A stretch of 64,000 nucleotides of DNA from JAHFDS01 sp964593795 (lineage in GTDB: Bacteria > Myxococcota_A > Polyangia > JAHFDS01), in the NCBI GenBank assembly GCA_964593795.1, contig CAZQJC010000239.1:1-64000 (forward strand). Reading direction: 5' to 3'. The notes below the pieces were generated by a model. The model was not told the DNA's origin. It worked only from the letters and a program-made list of their open reading frames with translations, and ran no database searches. Made by a program: the position numbers and the translations under genes. Shown here piece after piece: positions 63,066-64,000 of the stretch. Every line of letters begins with the position of its first letter. Within the stretch, counting starts at the first letter, position 1.

Positions 63066-64000
63066 CTACCAGGTCCAGTCGAAGCCTGCGCCGAGCGAGA
63101 CGGTATGCAGGAGCTGCGAGTACTCGCCGGCGTTTCCGGGCACGCCACGGCCCTCGAGCGTGGCCGCACAGGCCGGGTCGTCGAGCGCGCGCTCCGCGGC
63201 CGCGCACACCGAACCGGCCCTGGGATCGAAGATGCTCGTCCGGAGCGTACGCGGCAGCATGAAGCCGAGCTCGTAGCCGCCCGAGAAGAAGAAGCCCTTG
63301 GTGGGGTGCCACTCGGCACGGACGTTGGCGAAGACGGTGTCGCCGTCCATGGTGTCGGCGCTCATCGCGTCCGCAGGGACCGGCGAGAGCTCGAAACCCA
63401 GGCCTCCGCCGATGCGGACCGCGTCGGTCAGGCGGTGGTTGCTGCGCAGATCGGTGCGCGCGGACCAGCGCAGCCCGCGATAGCGGACGATCCGCTCGGG
63501 CAGGTCGGCGCTCCGAAAGCTCCCGGAGGCGAGGCGGAGCTCGAGGCTGTCGTGCACGCCGAACGAGCTGGCGCGGACGTTGAGCAGGGCCTCGGTCTTC
63601 GAGGTCACGAGCCAGCGCAGGCCGAGCTGGAAGATGTAGGGCGTCCGGTAGCGGATGCGGGCGAATCCCACCGCGTCCGGCAGGCCTCGGCGGGAGAGGG
63701 TCGCGTTCGGGCGCTCCCCGTCCCCGTCGAGCCGCACGTCGGTGCGATCGAACCAGAACTGCGGCGAGATGAACGACAGGCCGAGGTTGAACTTCTCGCG
63801 GATGCGGACGAGCAGGCCGAACTGCACGGCGAGGTTCCAGTTGCTGCCGCTCAGGCGGATGCGCTGCACGTTCTCGGGGCGCTCGTAACCGCTGGCGACG
63901 CTCGCGCAGGCACCCGTCGCGGCGCCGCCGCTGCCCGGTGGCGGGCAGTCCGTCGCGCCGTCGCGATCGAACGACAGCTCGCGGAGGTCCGTGTAGGAGA
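63066..64000 (-). CDS. Outer membrane beta-barrel protein, FadL-like (5' truncated by window)
   Basis: The stop is at 63066; the reading frame is open to the window edge, so the N-terminus lies beyond it. At least 311 aa are visible. Alternating hydrophobic/polar strands (NLAVQFGLLVRIREKFNLGLSF, YIFQLGLRWLVTSKTEALLN, IGGGLGFELSPVP, GFFFSGGYELGFMLP) and a terminal aromatic (FDWTW) fit an outer membrane barrel of the OmpP1/FadL type, used for hydrophobic substrates. The FadL call is a guess from spacing. Confidence 0.6.
   Translation of the reverse strand, partial: SYTDLRELSFDRDGATDCPPPGSGGAATGACASVASGYERPENVQRIRLSGSNWNLAVQFGLLVRIREKFNLGLSFISPQFWFDRTDVRLDGDGERPNATLSRRGLPDAVGFARIRYRTPYIFQLGLRWLVTSKTEALLNVRASSFGVHDSLELRLASGSFRSADLPERIVRYRGLRWSARTDLRSNHRLTDAVRIGGGLGFELSPVPADAMSADTMDGDTVFANVRAEWHPTKGFFFSGGYELGFMLPRTLRTSIFDPRAGSVCAAAERALDDPACAATLEGRGVPGNAGEYSQLLHTVSLGAGFDWTW

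Overview
The window is GC-rich (about 70% by eye), densely packed bacterial chromosome. Its gene set points to a myxobacterium-like deltaproteobacterium (Myxococcota). The pointers are a GltJ/AgmX-like zinc-ribbon/GYF/TonB protein, Asp/Ala- and Gly/Ala-rich lipoproteins, MopE-type metal-binding repeats, a DUF4388 (PATAN) protein and many Asp-box-free acidic/basic low-complexity tails. I see no rRNA or tRNA gene, phage, insertion sequence, integrase or CRISPR array. Most of the window is core genome.

Layout. 0.1-6 kb: LolA-like protein, YkgJ-type Cys-cluster protein, a FadR-like regulator heading two unknown genes, a lipoprotein, a 2H phosphoesterase and the leucyltransferase Bpt. 6-16 kb: Gly/Ala-rich lipoprotein, metallophosphoesterase, ferritin-like protein, YtcJ-type amidohydrolase, UvrD-like helicase and a large anchored protein. 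16-24 kb: HCCA isomerase-like protein, SDR, a cNMP-domain/UbiB fusion, a HEAT-cyclophilin fusion and HrpB. 24-32 kb: a GspE-N protein divergent from a PilB-like ATPase, dapF, and the gap-pgk-tpiA-secG operon. 32.7-40.7 kb: an eight-gene operon with a UbiB-family kinase, a TPR lipoprotein, two MlaF-like ATPases, two MlaE-like permeases and two MCE proteins, mostly joined by 4-bp ATGA/GTGA overlaps. 40-50 kb: biotinyl-domain protein, MopE-type lipoprotein, GltJ-like protein, infA and an RRM protein. 50-55 kb: DUF4388 protein, amtB, DUF1579 protein, parAB and three small unknown genes. 55-64 kb: PilZ-like protein, lon, dnaK, a probable pseudokinase coupled to MepA, and a truncated beta-barrel protein.

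Most interesting points. (1) The lipid-transport operon looks built for a heteromeric MCE machine: one ATPase has an altered Walker A and no H-loop His, while the other has an altered ABC signature, which is the pattern of an asymmetric heterodimer with one active site. A UbiB-family kinase leads the operon. (2) At least a dozen genes have a TAnnnT -10 hexamer ending only 6-9 nt before the start codon, so leaderless mRNAs look common; two divergent pairs share a symmetric TAnnnTA -10. (3) A Ser/Thr kinase-like protein has HRE in place of HRD and is translationally coupled to a murein endopeptidase. (4) A dispersed intergenic repeat occurs three times in 64 kb. (5) A FadR-type operator sits on the promoter of the FadR-like gene.

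Coordinates include the stop codon. Start codons were chosen from homology, Shine-Dalgarno matches, overlaps and -10 spacing, and may be off where stated.
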